From assembly GCA_020137815.1 (NCBI GenBank), contig CM035352.1:1466529-1530528 (forward strand): 64,000 bases of DNA. The letters run 5' to 3'. Of the stretch, positions 37,143 through 48,400 are shown in pieces. The stretch is from Hormiphora californensis. Lineage: Eukaryota; Ctenophora; Tentaculata; Cydippida; Pleurobrachiidae. Both the position numbers and the translations under genes were made by a program. Numbering within the stretch: the first letter of the stretch is position 1; the number at the start of each line of letters is the position of its first letter. The notes below the pieces were generated by a model, which did no database searches, was not told the origin of the DNA, and worked only from the letters and a program-made list of their open reading frames with translations.

Positions 37143-38660
37143 CCCTCCCTCTCTCTCTCTCTCTCTCTCTATCTCTGACGGTGGCCTATAAGTGGCTGGT
37201 ATTGATCCCTTTCCATGTAGGACCCAAAGGATATAATTCTACTCAATGCCCACAGCTTAGGCATCGTTCCTTTGCTTTTAGTGGTGTGATTTGTTACACT
37301 AGTTGTAGTGGTATAGGGAGAGAGAGAGTGAGAGAGTGAGAGAGGGAGAGAGGGAGAGAAAGAGTGAGAGAGGGAGAGAAAGAGTGAGAGAGGCAAAGTG
37401 AGTGATAGAGAGAATTTTGAAGCTTTGCTTGCCTAGATTACACACACTACACAACGTCCTATCCCTACGTCAACAATCCTCATCTTCCTCAGGCGCTCTC
37501 TTTTTCTCACCTTCTTTTCTCTTAGCCCCTCTCTTTTTCTCACCTTCTTTTCTCTTAGCCCCTCTCTTTTTCTCACCTTCTTTTCTCTTAGCCCCTCTCT
37601 TTAATTTCTCACCTAATTCTTTGACCTTTGTCGTATTTGTTGTTGTGCGATGATGCTAAACTTTAGACTAGCTAACCAACTAGTACAGTTGGTTTGCCCG
37701 ACTTTTAAATCACTGACAGTGACACTGTGCTCAGCAAAGCTTGCTAATTTGTTAGACTGTCTTTAATCTGTCGCTAGAAATTTCGTAATAAATAGCTATA
37801 GTATGCTTTAGTACTTGAAATACTTTATATTTTTACTGTTTTAGCATATCCTGTACCAACGTTTCCGTTTTATTTAAACCCACCACCATGAAACCTATTC
37901 TAGCAACTGTAAAATGGCATGGCCGGATGTGATTAGTATCCTGTTATGTTGCGCTCAGAGTCTTGAGAAAACGGAAGTGGAGCTGAAAAACACGGCTGAT
38001 AGGAACCTGGGAACTTATGTGAAGTTGTCACATGATCTGTCCAACGACGAATATTCTGACAATCCTGCCGCGTAGATGATGAAACATTGCTCATATAATA
38101 CTTTGAAAAAGAGAGTTAAAAACTGGAGAGTTAAAAACTGGGATGAAGTTCAGAATTGGGATTTTAAAGATCCTTTTATTTGCTGTTGAGTTTCCCCTCA
38201 ACAATTTATTTGGGTGTTGAACGCCATATTACAAGCAGAGAGATGTATGTCCCAGCTACTGCAATTCAGAAACTGTTTTTCTGTTTCCCACTGTGTCTGC
38301 GGCGTGTGTGCCTTGATTGAACCCCAGCAGCAGAAGACACGTGACCCGGGGACATTATTTGTTTTGAACAAAAAAACTATTTGATAACTTACACAACTTC
38401 ACATTTCGATAAATATATGATAATCTTCTCGTCAAATATACAAATAATGGAACAAATAGCATCAATAAACGTCATTCACTCTCAAACTCCTCCAATACAA
38501 TCAATATTCATGCTCTTATCATCTTTCTCCTTTTCTTGTTCAGCCTAAAATTCTATACGCATAATAGAGTGTCGGCTCAAGCAATCCCTCTTGCCAACTA
38601 TCACGTATTTCCAAGAAATATTTCTCCCCCACTCTCTTTCCAAGGCATATTCTTCTTTGT
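34860..38660. other. Gene-free, CT-microsatellite-rich region
   Basis: Holds (CT)n tracts at 36120-36185 and 37070-37170, CT-rich low-complexity stretches at 35400-36060, a triplicated TCACCTTCTTTTCTCTTAGC minisatellite (about 37508-37610) and a 42-bp inverted-repeat element (36758-36799). Long frames are Leu/Ser-rich shadows of CT repeats. Confidence 0.65.
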
Positions 38661-38663
38661 CTC

Positions 38664-39843
38664 CTAGTGGTGATGGCCAGGACTGAAGAAGCTGTGTCCT
38701 ATAAGTAGGAGGGCAACGTTCAGCAGGAGCAAGTACCAAACTAGATCATTAATTCCTAGGATCACCCTCTTGTCCGTGAATGTCCTGTGGGAAGATTGGA
38801 CATTGGTTGATTAATTAGTCAGTCAATAATTAGTTAATTAGTCAATAAACTGTGTGGTAGAATTAAGTTAACTTTGGTTGCCGGTATTCCACTGTCAGGC
38901 CAATGTTCTGACCACAGTTCTCGCGCTCCTTATTTGAGAGAAATGAGAATAGGGCAAGGCCAATGCTCTGACAGGTAGTCGAAGCCTTGAACTTCAGAGT
39001 GAGCCATTGATTGCTGGCTACAGTTGGTGACTCTGACTATTTGGTACCTGTTAAAGTAGAAGGAGACAAAGGAGGATACGAGGAAGGCTGATCCTATCAG
39101 TTCCATCCAGTGGTGTGCTTTCATACCTGCAGGAGGAGGCACACAATTGAAATGGGGTAAATTAAATGGGGATGGAGAAAATACTGAATGGTAAATATTG
39201 AATGGTAATAGACACTTTAAAGATACTGAATAGCGACGTCTGGTATTTCTCTCAAATCACTTCGCTCAACAACACTTACCTGTATAAAAGATGACCACTG
39301 CACTCGCCGCCCAGAGAACCTTGGTCAGCACATCCTCCAGCCCGGGTCCAAAGAGGGCCCGTGCCACTACAAAGGTGCCAAGAAGGACCACATGGGGCCT
39401 CAGACCGGCCATATCGGGCAGCTCCAACATGCCATGTATCTCAAGGGCAGAGAGAGCCAGGGACATGAGCCCAACCGCGTGGCCGAGAGAGCTGAGTTCA
39501 CGGTATATCATTTGGACGAGGGTGGCTGGGTAGGTGTAGCGGAGGAGGCCCGTGGTGCCAAGGCAGAAGAACAAGGTGTAGGTTAGGAACGCAGCACACT
39601 CTGGGTAGAAATAATATAGTTATTAGCTGTCAGAGCATTGGCCTGACCCATTCTCGTTTCTCTCAAATAAGAGCGCGAGAACTGTGGTCAGAGCATTGGC
39701 CTGACAGGTTATTAGGGCAACCACTTTGACTTACTGGTGTTTGCGAGGCCTGTCTGGATTAGAAGGGATAGCACGTAGCCGGAAGTAAGGCACACCGTCC
39801 CATGGCCCACCAGTATCAGAACTTTTCCTGTCACTCCCTTCAT
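38664..39843 (-). CDS. Four-exon multipass membrane protein of unknown function
   Basis: Minus-strand exons 39843-39735, 39600-39280, 39126-39048 and 38784-38664, all GT-AG with matching phases. Start MKGVTGKVLILVGHGTVC, stop after SFFSPGHHH. The ~209-residue product has about six hydrophobic segments: around residues 8-30, 40-58, 72-90, 104-122, 128-145 and a C-terminal one (LVWYLLLLNVALLLIGHSFF). Conserved-looking charged residues lie between spans (RYTYPATLVQMIYRE, GPGLEDVLTK, YFNRTFTDKRVILG). No signal for a known enzyme. It resembles small TMEM-type proteins, but I cannot assign it. Introns 1 and 3 each contain a copy of a short repeat in opposite orientation. No frame break. Confidence 0.85.
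38896..38978. repeat. Short dispersed repeat (GTCAGAGCATTGGCCTGAC ends), paired with 39629-39710
   Basis: Two ~83-bp copies sit in opposite orientation in introns 3 and 1 of the membrane-protein gene. Each has CAGAGCATTGGCCTGAC as a direct repeat at both ends around TCTCGTTTCTCTCAAATAAG. Partial copies occur near 32939, 35237, 40193, 41085 and 41475. Confidence 0.75.
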
Positions 39844-39985
39844 AACTTGTTGTCTTCCTCCTTACTCAACAATTCATAACAGCTGGGAATCAATGGGTCA
39901 GAATTTTGGCAGCTCGCCAGGGGATAGCGCGACGTGCCCAAGTCAGAACTGGGAGGTGCAAAAGAAATTAGTATGTGAGCTTTAC

Positions 39986-40171
39986 AGTGCTGCTTGCAGT
40001 CAAAATACGGTAACGCAAAATACAGTAAGGAGACGCGCACGGTGCATAACGCGCGGCAAAAAGTTCATATGTCAGCACGTACTAGCGCCCTGATTGGTCA
40101 CGGTTGCGCGTCGTCTTACTGTATCTTCGTTTTCCATTACCGTTTTCCCACTGCAAGCGACCGTGATACAA
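39986..40171. repeat. ~185-bp dispersed element, copy 2
   Basis: Same element as 12829-13011, same orientation, upstream of the membrane-protein gene. Confidence 0.85.
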
Positions 40172-40587
40172 CCTCGGAGCATGTACCTGGGCATTGGCCT
40201 GGCAGCGTATACCTATAACAAGGTGAACACCAAATGATAATACACAACGAGCTGCTAACTAACACCTGCTTCAAATTATGTACACAGCAAGCTCGGCAGA
40301 GTGGCCTACTTCTAGTGTACAGCCTGCACCCGAGTCCCGACCCTTCAAAGAGGTGTGAGCTACATAACAGTCAACACTGCACCCGACCCTCCATTCTGAG
40401 AAAGAATCAAAGAAAAAAGGATAAATAAGCTATTTATGTATTAAATTAAAAGTAGAATCTATATTAGGAGTGCAAACCGCTCAACAAGCTGTAGATGTAA
40501 AGACAGTACAAGCAGTATAGTATGATTATACACAACGGATCAGCTAAGAGAGCTCAGCCGAATGTATTTCGGCGAGAGAGAGAGAGT

Positions 40588-40627
<40 letters not shown>

Positions 40628-40740
40628 AAGAGAGAGAAAGAGAGAGGGAGTGAAAGTCAAAAATAGGAAGAGAGTGCAGTACGTGCTGCGTATGGTATTA
40701 TACAAGGAAGAGAGCGAGTCGAGAGCTATCTTTCTAACTT

Positions 40741-40879
<139 letters not shown>

Positions 40880-40988
40880 GGTCACTAATCATCATAATGA
40901 TGTCCGAGACAGAGAGAGCGGGATAGGACTAGGAGAGATAGAAGAATCACAGGCTAAATTGCCCATCGTAACTACTGAACATTACATG

Positions 40989-41034
40989 TAAATACTATCG
41001 GGTAAAATGTGCACATTCTACCCGATAGTATTTA
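40989..41034. repeat. Short perfect hairpin
   Basis: AAATACTATCGGGTA pairs with TACCCGATAGTATTT around about 14 bases. May be a minimal inverted-repeat element. Confidence 0.6.
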
Positions 41035-41248
41035 GTTAAACGTAATGATATGGCCATGGGCAACCTTCCTCATCAACCTGTCATAGCATTAGCCTGACAG
41101 TCTGACAGTGTCAGTGACAGAAGCTGGAAGCAGACAGTGTTTGCCAAACACACATGGGATATGTTGTTCTCACCCCCACTCAACAAGGAGTCAGGAGTGT
41201 GTGCTGCTGCAATAAGTTCCCAGTCTGTCGGCTCCCCTTGGGGCTCGC

Positions 41249-41433
41249 GTAACAGTGCTGCTTGCAGTCAAAATACGGTAACAAAAAATACAGTAAGGAG
41301 CCGCGCACGGTGCATAACGCGCGGCAAAAAGTTCATGTGTCAGCACGTACTAGCGCCCTGATTGGTCACGGTTGCGCGTCGTCTTACTGTATCTTCGTAT
41401 TCCATTACCGTTTTTCCACTACAAGCGACCGTG
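41249..41433. repeat. ~185-bp dispersed element, copy 3
   Basis: Full-length relative of the copies at 12829 and 39986, same orientation. Confidence 0.85.
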
Positions 41434-42409
41434 TAAGCTCACACCGGGATCCTTTCTCCAGTAGGAATCTCCGCTGTCAATGCTCTGACATGGCTCCAAA
41501 TGGAATCTCGAACATGATAGTCTCCATGACAATAACGGTAAGCGGACTCTAGTGCTAAAATCATCAAAAGCGAACTCGAGATTTCGGCCGTTAGGCCAGA
41601 AACGAGAGTTTGCTGTGCCTCTATACTTGTTTAGAAGTGTTAGGGCTGTTATTTGGGTTCGAGGTGAGGGGTTAGTGTAAAGGTTAGGGTTAGATATAGA
41701 GTCCTCCTTGGGTTTAGATATAGAGTCCGTTAGCACTAGAATCCGCCCACCGACAACAACACCCCCTCCATCTGTATGGCGGCGCCATGCCCCATTCTCA
41801 ATGCGCTCAGATGGGGTCGCGGCGCCAGACAGCTCTCCATTGTTGATACATGCCAGATCAAAACCATTTTTCTTTCACATTTCAGTGGTGCTCCTTTGGC
41901 ACAGGGCCGCCCACGACAATTGTTACCCCTTTTCACCCCTTGGCCCTTACTCAACAACCCACGACGTCAAAATCAATCAATCATCAATGTAAGTAGGCAA
42001 CACTTTATGCGGGTGGCCAATATGACGGAGCACCACTGTTTTACTGTCAAATGAAAAGACTTGGAATTCAAACATTGAATTTGAAAAAGCTGAAACAAAT
42101 TTATACAAATGAGGGTAAAAATTGGATTAAAAATTAATTGAAATCGCTCACACGTGTCCGAACCCTTGAAAAACAACCTTCGCCACACTCACACACTCTC
42201 ACACACACACCCACACTCTCACACACAAACATCTTGCGATTATGCATCGCTAGTCATCATCACTAGGTTTAATAATTTAGCTACTTGTTTGTCCCATTAC
42301 AGATTCTCTCTGACACTACTGGCACTAAATCTCAAACATCCCCTGTCACAGTCAGCAATTTACCAATCATGATGAACAGATCAGCAATACAACATGTCAA
42401 AAGAACAGA

Positions 42410-45400
42410 TCAGCAGTTTTGGGGTTGAATATTGGGAAGAGAAGAAATCAGCTCCAACAATCGATCATCCCCAAGTGCCCCGGCTGCTGCCGCAGATCCA
42501 GTGCTCTCTAACAACCTCTCAATCAACTGATTTAATGCTGCCGTATTATCAGGAGCAGTAGTACCCGGACTAGGAATCAATGCTGTACCACCGCCATTTG
42601 GGACAACAGGAGAAGTTGTAGTTGTAGTAGGTTTAGATCCCTTGTTGTCAATCTGAGCGGTATTTCTACTTCTCCTCCTTCGTTTAACTGTGGGTGCTGG
42701 TGGAGGTGGTGGTGGATGGTGCTCGACAGTGGAGCTCTGTTGTGTTATCACGGGGGTGGTGGTGGTGGCAATTGGTCCCTTGTTGTAGTTAGTGGTTGCT
42801 ATAGCAACAGTTGCTGGGCCTGGTACACCACCTGCACCACCAAGGGTCGGGAGATCGGCTGCAAAGACGGGTTTAGAGAGACTCCCCCCAGCACCGTGAA
42901 CCTCGTGTTCGCTTGCCTCCTCCAGACGGTATAGACCGTTACCAATGGGCACCGCTTTGAGCAGTTTAGTGTTCTCAAAGTTGGTCGCAGTCACAGACGG
43001 TACGGGAACTGAGGGGAGATGGGTGTTAGAATCGAGGTTAGCAACTCTCACAAGATAGTGGGAGGGAACTGGGTGTTAGAATATATGTTGTAGAGAGGGT
43101 AAAAACTCTCACCAGGGAGAGTGGGGGGGAACATTTTCAGAAGAACAAAAAGAGTTGACCTATAAAATACGCCATAATAATATAATATAACTACAAATTA
43201 GAAAGTGGGGCACCGTGAGAGATTCTAGAGAACTCTCGAGAGTGGTTGGACAGATGGGGAGGGAGGTATTTAATAGTAGTTACCGGATGATACCACGTGA
43301 TACCCATATATGGTGTTGTGTGTCACGTGACTACACCACGTGACTACACCACGCGATCTCAGTGTGACAAGCAAGTGGGAGGGGTGCACTGCACATTATA
43401 AAGCATGATGCTTATTCCTTTTTTGGAAGGGTGGTGGAGAAGGGCAAATCATACATCTTTTAGAAAAGCCGGCCGTAGTTGATGGCATTTCTAGCTCGAA
43501 CACATTCTAAGTGGATGACGCGGGGTATAATTGTGGTAGCTAATTGTTCACAATGTGAACTGAAGAACTAGATTCATATTCATTATTCAGATTCAGATTC
43601 AAATTAAATCGGTGTTTACCTAGATTAATGGTGTTAGAGGGTGCGGGAGTGGTGACAACAGGCCTCCCATCCGACATGATCGGGGCGGGGGAGATGGGGG
43701 TCAGTCCAGCCTGGATACACGTTGTTACGGAGGTAGGAGGGATAGGAGGTGGAGGTGGAGGAATATTGATGGGCTTAGTAACACGGGATCTCCTACCACC
43801 CCGTCCACTTTTCTTGGGTGTTGGACCTGTCGGACCCATTGTAGAGGATAGGCCACCTGTTGGAGGAATATTGGATTAGATTGAGAGAGATGACATGGAA
43901 ATAAACAGAGATTATTAGTTTATCTAAACCTGGAGAATGCGTTAACTAAATAAATTACTTCATCAACTGTAAATTAACAGATATCTGTAACCATGGTTAC
44001 CATGTAATTACCTGGTTACCATGGTTACAATGTGTAATTACCTGTTCCTATTATAGTGTCCTTGTTTGCAGGTAGATCACAATCTTTAAAGTTGACTGGA
44101 ATGAACTTGTAAGGTTTCTTGCTGCCCCGATAGCAATACTTCCTTTTCGCCCTAATCGTACCCTGATCCCCATTAGTAGCAGCAGTAGTAGTTGGTGTGG
44201 ATGATGGTGCTGGTGTAGTAGTGGGGTGGAGCGGGGGCTGCCTTCCTTGGTTTAGGACCAGGTTTCCTTCGCTCGTGTAGTGGACACCGCAACATACTTT
44301 TACACGTGCACCGTGTCGTCATTTCCTCGGTGGTACCTCCCTTATTTGAGGAGGGTAGGGGCCCTTTCTCCTTCAGCAGTTCCAGTAGACCCTCCAAACT
44401 GGATCAGATCTGAGAGGTAGTTGAACTCACTTCGCGGTGGCAGTTGGGGTGGTGGTTCAGCAGCAGCAGCCCCAGGTAGTTCAGGTGTCTTGTTCAGTGG
44501 TGGAGGTGATGACGTCAGAGGTATTGGTGACGTCATAATACCACATGACGTCACTAACACTGTTACTGGTTACATGGTGAGGGATGGCTGTAGCTGCGCT
44601 AACCGAGGTTATCACCGGTCTACTGCTAGTGGTGGTGGACGTTGTGATCATCTGCTGAGAGGAGGATGGAGGGAGCTGATCGGTGAACATGTCAGGAATG
44701 TTTATTACGGGCCGTAACTCAGGGTTAACAGTGGGTTTCCGAACTTGTTCCGTGTAACTGATTGTCACATTGGGAGGTGGCAACCGTTCCCCAATTGGTG
44801 GTGGAGCCGCAGCTGCTAAAGAGACAGCTAATTGGGGAGCAGCAGAAGAGATAGCTAATTGGGGAGATGATTTGGCTTGAAATGTTGGAGGAGAGCTGGA
44901 GATAAGGGATGGGGAGGAGGGTGTTTGTAGCTCTTGTTGAAGGTACTGATCCCGTAACAGCTGGTTACATAGGAGCTGATAGGAGGAGTTGGAGTTCCGT
45001 GAGAGATCGTTTAGTATCTCCAGAATCTGCTCCAACGTTGCATCTTTCTCTGCCGGTGATGGTGATGTGGGTGATAGCTTGATCAGGTTGTCGTCAGGTG
45101 AAGGAGAAACGGGAGGAGTTTGTTTCGGAGATAATGGAGCTGTACCGATTGTTGGAGCAGGGGTGGGGGTTGTGACATCGATTGTGGGTGTTGGTGCAGT
45201 GATTGTTGGAGCAGGGGTGGGGGTTGTGACATCGATTGTGGGTGTTGGTTCAGTGATTGTGGGAGCAGGGGTGGGGGTTGTGACATCGATTGTGGGTGTT
45301 GGTACATTGATTGTGGGAGCAGGGGTGGGGGTTGTGACATCGATTGTGGATGTTGGTACAGTGATTGTGGGAGCAGGAGTGGGGGTTGTGACATCGATTG

Positions 45401-48400
45401 TGGCTGTTGGTACAGTGATTGTGGGAGCAGGGGTGGGGGTTGTGACATCGATTGTTGGGGCAGGTATGGGTGTCACTGTATCGATCGTTGGGGCAGGGGT
45501 GGGTGATGTCACTGCATCGATTGTTGGGGCAGGGAGGGGTGTCACTCCATCGATTCCTTTCTCTAATGGTGTTTCCTCTTCCTTTGGCGGGGTCTGATCA
45601 GGTGCTGTGATATTTGTTGAAGGCTGTTCAGTTGTGGTACTGAGCATCTGCTCAGGAGGGGTAGATTCTATGCTTGACTGATCGGGGGCCCCTTTCCCGG
45701 TACACCCGGATTTCCGTTTCCGTTTCCGTAGTTGTTGGATAACCTGGGATCGGGCTCGGTAGAGAGATCTCCGGAGCAGTTCTGCACTGGCATTATTCCC
45801 GTGCGATCGAATCTGCGGAGAGAGAGAAGTGTCAGAGGGGGAATCGCTAGTCTATATTTATCTCCCTTAGATCATGCATTTTGGCAAACAATTCTCTCCT
45901 AGAATGAACGCCAATAACACTCAAGTCATCGCACGGAGCTGTAGACATTATCCTCTCCGTCTATTTTCAGTGTCCACCCTCTCTAACTTCCCTCTATCTA
46001 TCTCTTGATGCATCGACATGCTGTCTCTTCCCGGCCGTGTGCTATGTGTTAATGCTCTTGTTTTGTAAGCCAGAGCAGGTGAATAAACGCCCGGCCGCTA
46101 TAAAAAATGAAGTACGTTCTAGCCGCTAAAGTTTGTGTTACATCTTTGCTTAAATCTAAAGTAGATATAAACCCCTCCCTTGGGCAGGATTTTAAACCAA
46201 ACTTCTTTAGTATGTTGTTTCTTGTGATATTTGGTTCAATTGTTAACTTAGCGACCGGAACATTAATCGGTAAGTAAGCTAGGTAAACGCTGAACGACAC
46301 AATTTGAACGATATATTTATTCCTAGGTCCAAAGTTGATATTGGGTCCCGGTCAGATATCACCTATAACAGTGTCAAATGTCTCTAAGATAGCGGATTCT
46401 GAGGAGAAGCCTGTTGCACTGTTCATTGATCAGGATCTCTCGACATTTAGCACGGTCAAACCTGTATCCGATACATCTACATGGGTACACATGGACCTAG
46501 GCGGTCTATATTACATCCACAAAGTCACTATTTACTTGCTGTTTTACACCGACTGGTGGCCCGATCAGGATAAGTCATGGTGCCAGAAATCCAAATCCAA
46601 CTGGATAGAATGTAGTTCAAGTACAAACCCCCTGTTGTCTGTGTTTGCTAACGGAACCAGTCGAAAGTTGTGTGGGACCATCCAGAAATCCAAGGGTCGC
46701 ACCCAGAAAGATCAAATTTACACCTTGTTGTGTCGCATTGAAGGGGATGCAGTGAGGATGCACAAATCAGACCGTGACGGTGGAATAACTTTTGCTGATA
46801 TTATAGTGGATACAAAAAATGGCAAGTTTAAAATACACACCGACAGACGACAATACACCGACAACATTATCACATCATCACATCATATCATATCATATCG
46901 CGAGCCTACAAAGTTAAACTGAACCAAGATATCCTAACCAAATTAGGATGGAGCATGAATAAGAGATGGTAGTGAGTTGGTATAGGAGCATTTAGAAAAT
47001 CAGGAGAATGTTAGTGCCTACTCTCCGCCTGGGTAGGACGAACTTCGAAACTTAATTTTAGGGTACATCAATTAATGGTAGGTCAAATTGGGTGGGCAGA
47101 GGGTGGGTTAATTTGTGAACACTTTCAGATATATACTTCATGACTGTATCTTCAAACACGCATCAAAACAGTTGGTAACGAAATAACCTCTACCTCCCTT
47201 GCCAGCGCCTCAGTTCGGAGAATCTTTTGTGAGACAAGCTTGTTTTTGAGAACAGATCAATTTTGAAACCAAAAACAAAATAGTGAAGGCTATAATAACC
47301 TCCTTATTTTTCAGGTACCTAGGCCGAGTAACAAGCAACCCTTATATCGTTGAGTCAGCTGGTCTAAACTGAACCCCCCCCCCCCTGACCGCAACAATTG
47401 AAGCTCTGTGTCTCGCGACCCACTCTCGGCTTGATAACAGTAAGTATATACGGTGTACAAGCACTGGAACCACCCCCCTGACAATCGCCTACCTCCCGAC
47501 ACAGCTCCACGGGCATGTCAATTTCAGAACCAAACAAAATCTTTTTGGGAAGGCTACAACCCCTTATTTTTTCCCTGCCCGGGTGAATGCCCGAAGGGCA
47601 TTCACCCGGGATGATGTTTTTAGCACGCACGTGCTAAAAAGATCATTCAGGGTTTAGAAATCAGCAGATTGTGTAGTTAACTAAATGTCCGTCCGTCCGT
47701 CCGTCTGTCCACCGTTACGCATAGTAACAAAGTCTGCTCCTTCATAAAACTTTCAACTCACACTTTGATGATGCAACAAAGGAAATGATCAACATGCATT
47801 GTGGCGCACAATTATTCACTCGTATCACTTCCTACTTTCACATCAAATCACTTTGGGTACCCTACAGCCGTACCATGACATGGTAGCAAGTCTTCCAATC
47901 ATGAAACTACTATCACACAATAATTGTAAGTGACTGAAGTTAAGATGAGCGAGGGTAAAGTTAAAGCACTTGGTAACCAACCAGGGTCTCCTAAGCAACT
48001 GCCTTGGTTATCATAGCAACTGTCTTGGTAACCATAGCAACTGCTTTGATTACCATAGCAACAACCCTGGATACCATAGCAACCAACATCGTATAAGCCG
48101 AGTGCAAAATTCATCAGGAAATCCGGTTTTGAAGCTTAGTTATCAATTTTACACCCATTTGTGGCAGGGAAACACCGCATTATGAATACATAATGCAATA
48201 ATTCTTGTTCAGGTACCCAAACCGGAGCCATAACCCCATTCGTCGCGCTGAGTCCTGATCTACAATGGAACCCCCCCCCCCCCCCAGACCGGAAAAATTG
48301 CTGCTTACCTTCCGAATGAGTTCCACAGGCAACTGCTGATGTCTGACCACAGGGACTGCTGGAAAAAAAATTTTTAAAAACCCCCCCCTTTTTTTTTTTT

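Noticed and set aside
44989-45597. Plus-strand Gly/Val-rich repeat ORF
   Set aside because: Antisense shadow of the Pro/Thr minisatellite in the FLYWCH exon, which has consistent splicing on the minus strand.
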